DNA of 14,626 nucleotides from Candidatus Buchananbacteria bacterium RIFCSPLOWO2_02_FULL_46_11b (GCA_001817615.1 MHIR01000061.1:5034-19659); one strand, 5' to 3'. Positions 1 to 7,115 are shown, counted from the stretch's first letter. Translations and numbers: made by a program. Notes: generated by a model not told the origin, from the sequence alone.

Positions 1-34
1 TTTGGTGAAAATAAGTCAATTTTTTAAAATCAAC

Positions 35-133
35 CTAAGCTTTGGCCCTCTGGCAATAAGACGGCTTTTCTTTATCTTTATGATATTCCCGGCAGGCCTC
101 GCAGTCGCCGTGCCGGGGGCATTTGGTCTCGGG
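35..133 (-). pseudogene. Cysteine-rich coding-like fragment without a start codon
   Basis: On the minus strand a 32-codon open frame ends at TAG (35-37) and is closed upstream by TGA (134-136). Its translation looks protein-like: four cysteines in the order KCPRHGDCEAC, then a charged stretch and a final SYCQRAKA. No ATG, GTG or TTG start lies in this frame. Reading through the TGA adds only about a dozen residues, including one more cysteine, before another stop. The cysteine spacing suggests a metal-binding tail. I read it as the remnant of a decayed gene or the product of a frameshift; the family is not recognised. The overlapping plus-strand frame over 2-193 looks less protein-like. Confidence 0.3.
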
Positions 134-181
134 TCAGGGGCAGGTTTGGCTGGGTATAGTATTTTTGCGAAATTAAGTCAG

Positions 182-315
182 GTTAGGAGATAGCAGTTAG
201 GAGATAGTGGGCAGTCGTAAATTTCTAATTTTAAATTTCTAATTTTTAATCAATTTTTAATTTTGAATTTCAAATTTTTAATTGTTCGGCAAATAGCGTT
301 TAAAAATTAGAAATT
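182..315. repeat. AT-rich direct and inverted repeats downstream of hicA
   Basis: GTTAGGAGATAG occurs twice (182-193 and 196-207). AAATTTCTAATTTT occurs twice in tandem (219-232 and 233-246). AATTTCTAATTTTTAA (234-249) has an exact inverted copy TTAAAAATTAGAAATT (300-315), and the roughly 50-base loop between them contains a second, slightly imperfect AT inverted repeat (about 260-278). The block lies downstream of hicA on its strand and could act as a transcript end structure, but there is no GC-rich stem. A degenerate dispersed intergenic element is equally possible. Apart from the cysteine-rich fragment, I see no gene in 1-382. Confidence 0.5.
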
Positions 316-382
316 AGATGTTTTTCTAAGGCATAACTTTAAAACTACCCGCGGGTTATTAAGCATTTCTTTATTTAGCGGT

Positions 383-628
383 TTATTTTAAAGCATCCCA
401 GATTTGTTCTTCCTCAAATCCCCATTCCAGCATTTTTTTAAAAATCTTCATATTAATGAATTTATGAAGATTTCTTTGAATAGTATATTTGTGTTCGGTC
501 TTGGGATGTTTAACCAGGATATGGCTGCCTTTGCCGTGATTTGCTTCAACGGTTAAGCCTAATTTTCCGCACGCTTTAATCCATTGAGACTGTGTAATGT
601 CGGAAAAACTTCGGCTAGGCATAGACAT
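383..628 (-). CDS. hicA: HicA-like toxin of a HicBA toxin-antitoxin pair
   Basis: This 81-aa protein matches the HicA (YcfA) mRNA-interferase family, small double-stranded-RNA-binding-fold proteins that cleave mRNA when free of HicB. The key visible motif is GKGSHILVKHP (residues 32-42), whose GSH histidine (H36) is the expected catalytic residue. A basic YTIQRN strand and a C-terminal helix resembling the family's last helix follow. The ATG at 626-628 lies inside the end of hicB (14-nt overlap); a second in-frame ATG (620-622) would shorten the protein by two residues and the overlap to 8 nt. The overlap suggests translational coupling with the antitoxin made first. The length is normal for the family and nothing looks broken. 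The family call is firm; toxicity is an inference. Confidence 0.82.
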   Translation of the reverse strand: MSMPSRSFSDITQSQWIKACGKLGLTVEANHGKGSHILVKHPKTEHKYTIQRNLHKFINMKIFKKMLEWGFEEEQIWDALK

Positions 629-956
629 TCTGCCTTACCGTAACCGGTTCATTATCTCCCCGCAAGAGAGAGTCTGAACAAAGGTGGGGCGGGATTTCAA
701 AATAAGTAAAAATGGCGTCTTTTATGGTTGACGCGATATTTTTAGTATTATCGCCGCCGGTAATAATGCCGTCCAGATTGGTTGATTCCGCGGTCCAGGA
801 ACCATCGGGGAATTGTTCAATTTTAAATTCAATTCTGCCGATTCTGTTAATTTCCCTTTTCATGCTGATAACGCGTTCGTCATTTTCTTCATTTAGGTTA
901 TAACCGTATTTTCTCGCGAAATTGGCCAGATTGTAGATGAATTTATTCAAAATCAT
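615..956 (-). CDS. hicB: HicB-like antitoxin, partner of HicA
   Basis: The core (about residues 38-90) has the HicB partial-RNase-H-like pattern: a strand RIGRIEFKIEQ, then DGSW (51-54), then LDGIITGGD (61-69) and a helix AIFTYFEIPP (81-90). HicB proteins bind and neutralise HicA and usually autoregulate the operon. After residue 90 only a short 23-residue tail follows, with no helix-turn-helix or ribbon-helix-helix visible. The first 31 residues are an extension rich in aromatic and basic residues. A second ATG at codon 32 (861-863) would give an 82-aa protein that starts right at the core. Neither start has a Shine-Dalgarno. The upstream start is kept because the putative promoter lies about 60 bases before it. 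Confidence 0.75.
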   Translation of the reverse strand: MILNKFIYNLANFARKYGYNLNEENDERVISMKREINRIGRIEFKIEQFPDGSWTAESTNLDGIITGGDNTKNIASTIKDAIFTYFEIPPHLCSDSLLRGDNEPVTVRQNVYA

Positions 957-1015
957 AAATTTTGCGTAAAATAAGCGAAATATTTTTAAAAAATAATTAA
1001 ATCTATCTTGGTTGC

Positions 1016-1045
1016 ATAATAGCGCAAAAATAGGTATTCGCGCAA
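1016..1045 (-). promoter_or_regulatory. Putative hicBA promoter
   Basis: On the minus strand a -35-like TTGCGC (1040-1045) and a -10-like TATTAT (1016-1021) are separated by 18 bases. The start would fall near 1009, giving a leader of about 50 nt to the hicB ATG at 956. The -10 matches the consensus well, the -35 only in TTG. This is the best candidate in the interval. Confidence 0.35.
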
Positions 1046-1053
1046 GGCGAATT

Positions 1054-1089
1054 CCCCTACTTCCCTACCCCCCCTAGTCCCTATTTCCC
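1054..1089 (-). other. G-quadruplex-type tract at the end of the ATPase gene
   Basis: Read on the minus strand, which is the mRNA sense of the upstream ATPase gene, five G runs of 3, 3, 7, 3 and 4 bases lie within 36 bases, separated by 2-5 base loops. The plus-strand C runs are 1087-1089, 1079-1081, 1068-1074, 1063-1065 and 1054-1057. The tract begins at the last base of the ATPase TAG stop (1089-1091) and ends just upstream of the hicBA promoter candidate. It meets the usual four-run G4 pattern and could fold in RNA or DNA. It may separate ATPase transcription from hicBA, since no ordinary terminator is seen here. Confidence 0.5.
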
Positions 1090-2966
1090 TAAAACTTAAC
1101 CACCTCGCCCGGCCTAATGGTTTTGGGAGAAGTATTCAGCGGCCGCTGGGGCGCCGCAGGTCGGTCAAAATCTCTTGAAGCTGACATGGGCGCGGGGCCG
1201 GGTTTTGGGCTTAAGCGCCCGCGGTTTTTATGGTCAAAAGATTGCGGATCTTTTTTCAGGGCGTCAGTTAAGGAAATTTCTTTTTGCTCTTCCGGCTTGA
1301 CTTCTTTGGCTTCTTTTAATTCCGCTTTTCCGCCGCCGCCGTGAAGCAGGCCTTCGCGGATTTTCTGGAAGCAGGTTTTGCAATAAATCGGCCTTAAACC
1401 GTCGGGCTTGAAAGGAATTTCGGTTTGCTGGCCGCATTCATAGCAATTGACTTTAAAACCGGGTTTGGCCGAAGTCCGTACCGGACGCTCGGCGGCGGCC
1501 GGCCGGTCCGACATCGGCGGGCGGCTGGGCGTGAGACTCGGCGCCGCCGGCCGGTCAAAAGGTTTTTTATAATCGCTAATTGAGCGGGCGGGCCTGGCTT
1601 CGCCTTCTTCGCCGCTGCCTTCTTTGCCTTCAATCACCATGCCGCTCCAGCGGCTGATTTTATCTTCCACCACGTCGCGGGGCTTGGCGTAGCGTTCGCG
1701 CGAAACCGCGATGACTTTGTCTTTATTGCCGGTATAAACGGCTTGGCCCAAAGGCAGCAGAGTCGTGGCGGAAAACGGATTGGACGAGACGCCGTCGATC
1801 ATCAGCTTCATGTAAGTGTCGTACTTAGCCAAGTTGACCAGGTCTTCTTCTTCAAAATAAGGCGCGAATTCCGTGGCCAAAAATTCGGCGTCCGCCGCGC
1901 CGATGCGGAAAAGCACGAGCGTGCCGACATTGCCGAAAACCGCGGCGCAGACCAGTTCATCAAGCTGTTCAATGTATTGGTGGCCGATAATCAAATTTAA
2001 GCGGTATTTTCTGGCTTCGGACAAGATATTGGCGAATGACTCGGTGGCGAAATTCTGGAATTCGTCAACGTAGAGGTAAAAATCTTTGCGATCCTCCTCG
2101 GGGATGTCAATCCGGCTCATGGCCGCCAGCTGGATATTGGTAATCATCATCGCGCCCAAAAGCGCGGAAGAATCTTCGCCGATGCGGCCCTTAGACAGGT
2201 TCATGATCAGAATCTTTTGGTTGTCCATAATTTCGCGAATATTGATGGTTGATTTGACCTGGCCGACGACATTGCGAATCATGGCCGTTGATAAAAATTG
2301 GCCGACTTTATTCTGAATCGGGGCGATGGCCTCGGTCTGGAATTTGTCGGGATATTTTGAGTATTCTTCCACCCAGAAGGCTTTGACGACCGGGTCCTGG
2401 ATTTTGGCGATGACTTTGTTGCGGTAGCTTTTATCCACTAAAATCCGCATGACGCCAAGCAGAGTGCTGCCGGGATAGTCTAAAAGCGCCAAAATGGCGT
2501 TGCGCAGGAGGTATTCCAGCCGGGGGCCCCAGGAATCGGCCCAGAGCTTTTTAAAGACGCCGATTAGGCCCGAAGCGATCAGATGCTTGTGTTCCAGGCT
2601 GTTTGATTCAATGACGTTAAAAGCGATGGGAAATTCAAAATCCGCGGGATTGAAATAAACCACGTCGTTGATCCGGTGGCTGGGAATATAATCAAGGATT
2701 TTTTCGGCGAAATCGCCGTGCGGGTCAACCAAAGCCACGCCCTCGCCGTTGATGATATCCTGAATGATCATGTTTTCCATGGCCGTGGATTTGCCCATGC
2801 CGGTTTTGCCGATTAAGTACATGTGCCGCCGCCGGTCGTCTTTTTTGATGCCGAATTTAACCCTTTGGTTGCGAAAATTTGTTTCCGCGAAAAAAACCAC
2901 GTCGTTTTGGGGTTTTGGCTTTGGCGCCTCTTCAATTTCAATTTTTGTTTTATCTTCGTCTGGCAT
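1089..2966 (-). CDS. TraG/VirD4/HerA-like ATPase with C-terminal zinc ribbon
   Basis: This 625-aa P-loop ATPase belongs to the HerA/FtsK/TraG superfamily of DNA-pumping or coupling ATPases. Walker A is GKTGMGKST (53-61), followed by VDPHGDF (80-86), which is typical of TraG/TraD-type proteins. Walker B is FYLYVDEFQNF (296-306, acidic D301/E302), followed by sensor-like IIGHQ (326-330). Residues 441-500 are a proline/alanine/arginine-rich linker. A C-x2-C...C-x2-C ribbon follows (C508, C511, C529, C532) with the signature PFKPDGLRPIYCKTCF, and then a disordered tail. There is no membrane segment, unlike VirD4/TraG coupling proteins, which carry N-terminal helices. The preceding gene supplies a membrane anchor and is probably its partner. 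No relaxase, VirB4-type assembly genes or pilin are in view, so a conjugative role is not shown. Alternatives are DNA uptake or chromosome-related DNA movement. Confidence 0.85.
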   Translation of the reverse strand: MPDEDKTKIEIEEAPKPKPQNDVVFFAETNFRNQRVKFGIKKDDRRRHMYLIGKTGMGKSTAMENMIIQDIINGEGVALVDPHGDFAEKILDYIPSHRINDVVYFNPADFEFPIAFNVIESNSLEHKHLIASGLIGVFKKLWADSWGPRLEYLLRNAILALLDYPGSTLLGVMRILVDKSYRNKVIAKIQDPVVKAFWVEEYSKYPDKFQTEAIAPIQNKVGQFLSTAMIRNVVGQVKSTINIREIMDNQKILIMNLSKGRIGEDSSALLGAMMITNIQLAAMSRIDIPEEDRKDFYLYVDEFQNFATESFANILSEARKYRLNLIIGHQYIEQLDELVCAAVFGNVGTLVLFRIGAADAEFLATEFAPYFEEEDLVNLAKYDTYMKLMIDGVSSNPFSATTLLPLGQAVYTGNKDKVIAVSRERYAKPRDVVEDKISRWSGMVIEGKEGSGEEGEARPARSISDYKKPFDRPAAPSLTPSRPPMSDRPAAAERPVRTSAKPGFKVNCYECGQQTEIPFKPDGLRPIYCKTCFQKIREGLLHGGGGKAELKEAKEVKPEEQKEISLTDALKKDPQSFDHKNRGRLSPKPGPAPMSASRDFDRPAAPQRPLNTSPKTIRPGEVVKF

Positions 2967-2989
2967 ATTTAGACTATTGAATAATTTTT

Positions 2990-3167
2990 CAGAGGGGTTA
3001 AGAGGGCATCAGAAAGCTTGAGAGGGCCAAGAAGGCGAGAAGATTGAGAGAGTGTAAGAAGAATTAGAAAGCGCTCTTGTTCTTTACTTATCTTTTCCGC
3101 CCTCTTTGCCTTCCAACCCTCTTCACTTCTTAAGCCGTCTCAAGCCTTCTTATCCCTTCTTATTATA
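2990..3167. repeat. Long imperfect purine/pyrimidine inverted repeat
   Basis: On the plus strand 2990-3072 is strongly purine-rich (many AGAAG, GAGAGGG and TTAAGAGGG units) and 3073-3167 is strongly pyrimidine-rich (CCCTCTT, CTTCTTAAG, CCTTCTT). The two halves are approximate reverse complements; for example AGAAAGCTTGAGAGGGC on the left aligns with the complement of GCCGTCTCAAGCCTTCTT on the right. The transcript could therefore fold into a long, interrupted hairpin. It fills the gap between the membrane protein and the ATPase gene. I see no open frame in it. It may be a decayed mobile element or an mRNA structure setting relative expression of the pair. Confidence 0.55.
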
Positions 3168-3170
3168 ATT

Positions 3171-4565
3171 TTAACCGATCGGCAAATTGGCCGGCGGCCC
3201 GGCTTTGGTCAAAGCCGTTTTTTCTATTTGCGCCGGCGCGGCTTCTTCTGGTTTAACCGGGGCGGGCTTTTCTTTTCTGGGAGAGATAAAGCTCCGGCTG
3301 ACCGGCAAGGTCATGGGCGGCTCGGCTTTCTTGGCTTCGCTCTTTTTGACCATCGGCGCTTTGACTGTCATAATCGGGAAATGATAAAGCGAGGCCAGCT
3401 CCTGGCTGTTTAAAATTTTACCGTAAGAACCCGGCTCCAGCCAATGGCCGCGGTTTTTATAGCGGTAGAATATCTTATTTTGCCTGGCAATCACGCGCCT
3501 TTTTTTAAAAAAAACTATGCCGCCGGTTAAGGTTTTAGCGTCGGGTTTGACGCTATTTAGGTCCAAGGTGTTAAATTGCTTGAAAGCGCCGTAAATCGCG
3601 TTGGCCTTGGGTTTGACGAATTTGTCTTTTTCGGCAAAATAAATCAGGCGGATTTTGGTATGAAAGCCGAGCTTGCCAGTCTTTTTTTCAATGGCGTTAA
3701 TAACGTCTTTTTGCCCGGGCGTCAGATTCATCATTAAATTGTAGGGCTCGTCTTTTTTGGTTGACGGCGCGGCCAAAACGGGATTCAACAATTCCCAAAC
3801 AATGCCTGGAATGTCAAAAATCCGGTCAAAAATCGTTTTTTTCCGCTCAACTTTGCCGCCGGATAATTTTATGATTAAATTTTCGGCGCCTTTGCCCCAG
3901 TCATTGTCCGCCGGCGTGACGACTAATTGGATCCAGACCTGCTCGCCCGGGCCGATTCTGGTTAAAGCTTCCAAAATGCCGGCCATCGGATCGACAAAGC
4001 CCTCCACGTGCTCAAATTCCTCGTAGGTTCTGATCGGATAATATTCTTTTTTGGCCAATTTCAATTCCGTGCCCCAGAGGTTGTATTTCTCGCTGGGAAA
4101 TTTAAGGCGCCAATCTTTGGTGTAGTCTTCAACTTCCATGATTTCGGCCTCGGGATATTGGGCGTAAACAATGGCTTCAATTAAATCGCGGTATTTTTGT
4201 TCAAAATGAATAAAAAATTGAATGTAGCCTTCAAAACTGGCGATTTCAAAAGAGAAGCTGTTGGGAATCTCCCCGGTCCACCATTTTTCGTGGACCTTGA
4301 GCGGCTGATGGGCGCCGGCCAGCTGGTTAAAAATATTTTCCACGCCTTTGGGCCCATTTTCAATGTTTTTCGGCACGTCAACGGCCACCATCATGTATTT
4401 CCGCTCTCGGCGGTAGTTATTTCTCAACCAAAGCTGCCAGAACAGGATCAAAGCGTAGGTAAATAAAAAAACTGGATAAATCCAGCCAATAGTTTTAAAA
4501 AACCACCAACCAAAAGCGATCGGGCTGTCTGTCGGAATTGAAGAAAAATCAATAACAATATTCAT
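3171..4565 (-). CDS. Membrane-anchored protein, likely partner of the TraG-like ATPase
   Basis: This 464-aa protein has a hydrophobic N-terminus with one or two membrane segments (about residues 18-47, rich in W, F and L), then a basic NNYRRERKY stop-transfer stretch. The segment after the membrane region (about 53-155), with SFEIASFEGYIQFFIHFEQKYRDL and AQYPEAEIMEVEDY patterns, resembles the N-terminal domain often fused in front of conjugation-type ATPases. A mixed middle region follows, then a proline/lysine/alanine-rich, probably disordered tail after about residue 405. It is immediately upstream of the ATPase gene on the same strand. My inference is that it recruits that ATPase, which lacks its own membrane helices, to the membrane. 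No catalytic motif is seen. A named family cannot be assigned with certainty. Confidence 0.7.
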   Translation of the reverse strand: MNIVIDFSSIPTDSPIAFGWWFFKTIGWIYPVFLFTYALILFWQLWLRNNYRRERKYMMVAVDVPKNIENGPKGVENIFNQLAGAHQPLKVHEKWWTGEIPNSFSFEIASFEGYIQFFIHFEQKYRDLIEAIVYAQYPEAEIMEVEDYTKDWRLKFPSEKYNLWGTELKLAKKEYYPIRTYEEFEHVEGFVDPMAGILEALTRIGPGEQVWIQLVVTPADNDWGKGAENLIIKLSGGKVERKKTIFDRIFDIPGIVWELLNPVLAAPSTKKDEPYNLMMNLTPGQKDVINAIEKKTGKLGFHTKIRLIYFAEKDKFVKPKANAIYGAFKQFNTLDLNSVKPDAKTLTGGIVFFKKRRVIARQNKIFYRYKNRGHWLEPGSYGKILNSQELASLYHFPIMTVKAPMVKKSEAKKAEPPMTLPVSRSFISPRKEKPAPVKPEEAAPAQIEKTALTKAGPPANLPIG

Positions 4566-4661
4566 AGCCGCGGGATTTTCTTTTTGTTTTTTTTGATTAT
4601 TTAAAACCTCTTTTTAATCAGGGGAAAAACTGCCGTCTTGTTATATTCTCAATTATACAAT

Positions 4662-5822
4662 TTACCGGTCAATCAGGGTATAGCCGTTGTCCGGCAGTTT
4701 TTTAATTTTATCTTTATTGGTCAAAGCCAGATAAATCGTGCTTTTTCTGACCAGTCTTTGGGCCAAGACGGCCTCAATGATTTCTTCCTTGGTTAGGGGC
4801 TTATTGGCTTTTTTTAAAATATCAACAATAATATCCATGACCGTGCCGGTTTGGTAGCCCCATTCTTTCAAGGCGTAAATCCCCCGGCCGACTAAGACAT
4901 AGCGGTCGTCCAAAATCAATTCATTGTGGATGGTGGCCGGATAAGCGACTTTTTTGTCAAATTTTGACTGGTTGATCAAATCGGTGATTTCGGTAAAATG
5001 AATCGGTTTGCCGAGTTTTCTTAAAACCAAATAGATTTTATCGCTCATCCGCTTGGGCGAAACCGTGTGCCAATGGCTTAAGCCCCATTCGCCTAAAATA
5101 TTTTGGTCGGTCTGGCGGCTGATTTTCAGATAAGAATCAATTATGCGGTCAATTTCCTGCTCCAGAGTTTCTTCGCTGGCGCCCAATTTCAAGGCGGCGA
5201 TTTGTTCTTTGTGGTTCGCGTAAAAATCGCTTTGCTTGAAGCCGTCAATCAATTCTTCGGCTTTAAGCAATTTTTCTTCTTTTTTAATGACATTAACCAG
5301 CTCTTTGACGACTTGCTTGATTAAATCAAGCGAAGCGGAAGGCAGCTTCCAGCCGTTTAACAGTTCCGGGTCGGCTTTGACTGATTCAATCCGGTCATTC
5401 AGCAAATGATTTAAAATAAACAGCGCCGCGGCATAGTTTTCCTGATTGGATTTATGGCTGCCGATTTCGTTTAAAAGGAAATTTTCTTCCATCACGCCGC
5501 CGTAATTTTCCAATAAATTGCCGACATGATGCTTGGCCAAATCCAGCTGCTGGCGGAAATCTTTCAAATCCCTCAATTTTTTAATAGTGGCGGTTTCAAT
5601 CTGGCGGATCCGTTCGCGGGTAATCTCATAGTATTTCCCGATATCTTCCAGAGTTTCCTTTTTCTTGCCCAAAAGCCCAAAACGGCGGCTTAAAATGTCG
5701 CTTTCTTTGGCGGAAATATTTTTTAACAAGCTGGCGATTAATTCATTCGGATTAAACGAAGCCGCTTGCTGTCTTTCCTGACTTTCAATGATTTTGTCAA
5801 GAATTGAGTTTTGGTCAGCCAT
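4662..5822 (-). CDS. Sigma-70 region-4-like and HARE-HTH fusion regulator
   Basis: This 386-aa protein begins with a sigma-70 region 4 domain (about 34-84): the pattern ILSRRFGL...KETLEDIGKYYEITRERIRQIE...KKLR closely follows region 4.2 of RpoD, including the -35-recognition helix ITRERIRQIE. The middle (85-250) is helical and unassigned. Residues 256-322 resemble the HARE-HTH/RpoE-delta winged helix (MSDKIYLVLRKLGKPIHFTEI, then a wing ending RGIYALKEWGY). A second winged-helix-like unit covers 325-386. Regions 2 and 3 of a sigma factor are absent, so it cannot open a -10 element alone. A DNA- or RNA-polymerase-binding regulator is likely. It has its own promoter with a palindrome over the -35. 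The gene is complete, 96 bases before the membrane-protein gene. Confidence 0.82.
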   Translation of the reverse strand: MADQNSILDKIIESQERQQAASFNPNELIASLLKNISAKESDILSRRFGLLGKKKETLEDIGKYYEITRERIRQIETATIKKLRDLKDFRQQLDLAKHHVGNLLENYGGVMEENFLLNEIGSHKSNQENYAAALFILNHLLNDRIESVKADPELLNGWKLPSASLDLIKQVVKELVNVIKKEEKLLKAEELIDGFKQSDFYANHKEQIAALKLGASEETLEQEIDRIIDSYLKISRQTDQNILGEWGLSHWHTVSPKRMSDKIYLVLRKLGKPIHFTEITDLINQSKFDKKVAYPATIHNELILDDRYVLVGRGIYALKEWGYQTGTVMDIIVDILKKANKPLTKEEIIEAVLAQRLVRKSTIYLALTNKDKIKKLPDNGYTLIDR

Positions 5823-5906
5823 ATAATTGAATTGAATTATTTAATAAAATTGCTAAATTAAGCAAAATTTAGTAGATTTTTTAAGCACTATTATTTAATT
5901 ATTTTA

Positions 5907-5945
5907 ATAATAGCATAAAATTTAATAATAGTCAAGGGCTTGACT
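5907..5945 (-). promoter_or_regulatory. Promoter of the sigma-4/HARE gene with palindrome over the -35
   Basis: On the minus strand, -35 TTGACT (5930-5935), a 17-base spacer and -10 TATTAT (5907-5912), the latter preceded by TGC as in extended -10 promoters. The start would lie near 5900, leaving an AT-rich leader of about 80 nt with no Shine-Dalgarno. AGTCAAGCCCTTGACT is a perfect interrupted palindrome (5930-5945) covering the -35, a natural operator position. The rest of 5823-6104 is AT-rich and holds only this and the inverted repeat nearer secF. Confidence 0.65.
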
Positions 5946-6021
5946 GGGAAAAACTTTTATTGCTTGCTATTTAATGAAAATATAGTTAATAAAAAAAGCT
6001 TAAGGAAAGCCATTTAATTAG

Positions 6022-6101
6022 GTAGTTGGTAAGCGGCTAAGTGGTTATGGTAATTTGAAACGATTATTAAAATTTAATAACTTAGCAACTTAGCAACTTG
6101 A
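6022..6101. repeat. Imperfect inverted repeat downstream of secF
   Basis: The left arm (6023-6053, AGTTGGTAAGCGGCTAAGT...) and the complement of the right arm (6070-6100, AGTTGCTAAGTTGCTAAGT...) align over about 30 bases with scattered mismatches. The right arm contains ACTTAGCA twice in tandem. It starts four bases beyond the secF stop, so the end of the secDF transcript can fold here. No U-tract directly follows; a T7 run on the minus strand about 25 bases further (around 5994-6000) sits after a very short possible stem. Confidence 0.5.
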
Positions 6102-6104
6102 TTT

Positions 6105-7115
6105 TTAGCGTTTTTTAAGCTTAAGCTTCTCCCAGACCACCAAAAGCGGACTGGCTAAAAAGATTGAAGAATAGGTGCCGATTATGACGCCGATAATCAA
6201 GGCCAGGGTAAAGTCATGGATTGACTTGCCGCCGAAGATAAAAATGGCGAATAACGCCAGCAGAACCGTAAAAGAAGTATTGATGGAGCGGACAAAGACT
6301 TCATTGATGCTGTGGTCAATCGTTTTTTCAAAATTGTCGCCGGTCTGCCGTTTAAGATTTTCCCGAATCCGGTCAAAAACCACGATCGTGTCGTTATTGG
6401 AATAGCCGAAAATCGTCAGCAAGGCGGCAATAAATGACGCGTTGACTTCAATGCCGTAGAATTTGCCCAAAATAGCAAAGGCGCCGACGACGATGATAAT
6501 ATCATGCAGCAGGGACAAGACGGCGATGACGCCGTATTTCCAGGAAGCAATCGGCTTGGAAACTTTGCGGAAAGCCCAGGCAATGTAAATAATAATGGCG
6601 ATGGTGACAATTATGATCGCCCAAAGTGTTTTCTTTTTCAGTTCCTGGCCGATGGTCGGGCCGACGGAATCAAATCTTTTTTCTTCAAAAACCTTACCTT
6701 CCAAAACCAGGCCGGGAGTCGTCGTGGCGCCAATTTCGGCGCCAAGTCCGGTGGGCTGGAATTTTTCCTTTAGAGTTTTTAAAATTTCCTGGTGAGTTTG
6801 CTCGTCTATATCTTTGCTGCGGATAATCAGGCCGTTTTCACCGATCGGTTGGGTGACGATATTGGTCAGACCTAAAGGCGCCAAGGCGTCGTTGATTTCC
6901 CGGTTGCCGGGACGCTGGACGGCAAAATCAAGCTCCATTAGGCTGCCGCCGGTAAAATCAATGCCTAACTTTAGACCGAATGTCTTCCAGCCAAAAATAA
7001 CCATGGCTAAAATTCCAGTCGCTACCATCAGGCCGGATAAAGTAAACCAAATTTTTCGGTGATTAATAACGGAAATCATATTTTGAGAGCGTTGATTAAT
7101 TATTTTTAATAACAT
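6105..7115 (-). CDS. secF: Protein translocase subunit SecF
   Basis: SecF pairs with SecD to couple the proton gradient to late steps of Sec-dependent export across the cytoplasmic membrane. Visible features are a first membrane helix (about 22-42), the periplasmic-side start motif LKLGIDFTGGSLME (49-61), VGPTIGQELKK (151-161) before the second helix, and the conserved FGYSNNDTIVVFDRIREN (236-253) with the proton-path-type aspartate D242. SINTSFTVLLALFAIFIFGG (278-297) and a last helix ending near 328 follow. The length (336 aa) is normal. The second ATG at codon 13 (7077-7079) begins MISVINHRKIWF and fits family N-termini better, so the true protein may be 324 aa; neither start has a Shine-Dalgarno. 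It follows secD after about 100 bases containing a perfect hairpin. Confidence 0.95.
   Translation of the reverse strand: MLLKIINQRSQNMISVINHRKIWFTLSGLMVATGILAMVIFGWKTFGLKLGIDFTGGSLMELDFAVQRPGNREINDALAPLGLTNIVTQPIGENGLIIRSKDIDEQTHQEILKTLKEKFQPTGLGAEIGATTTPGLVLEGKVFEEKRFDSVGPTIGQELKKKTLWAIIIVTIAIIIYIAWAFRKVSKPIASWKYGVIAVLSLLHDIIIVVGAFAILGKFYGIEVNASFIAALLTIFGYSNNDTIVVFDRIRENLKRQTGDNFEKTIDHSINEVFVRSINTSFTVLLALFAIFIFGGKSIHDFTLALIIGVIIGTYSSIFLASPLLVVWEKLKLKKR

Noticed and set aside
2..193. 63-codon plus-strand frame at the window start
   Set aside because: Low-complexity hydrophobic and glycine-rich translation with no ribosome-binding site in view; the minus strand reads as a better protein-like fragment.
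4652..4657. TATAAT on the minus strand as promoter of the membrane-protein/ATPase pair
   Set aside because: No acceptable -35 at 16-18 bases and no extended -10; kept out as too weak.
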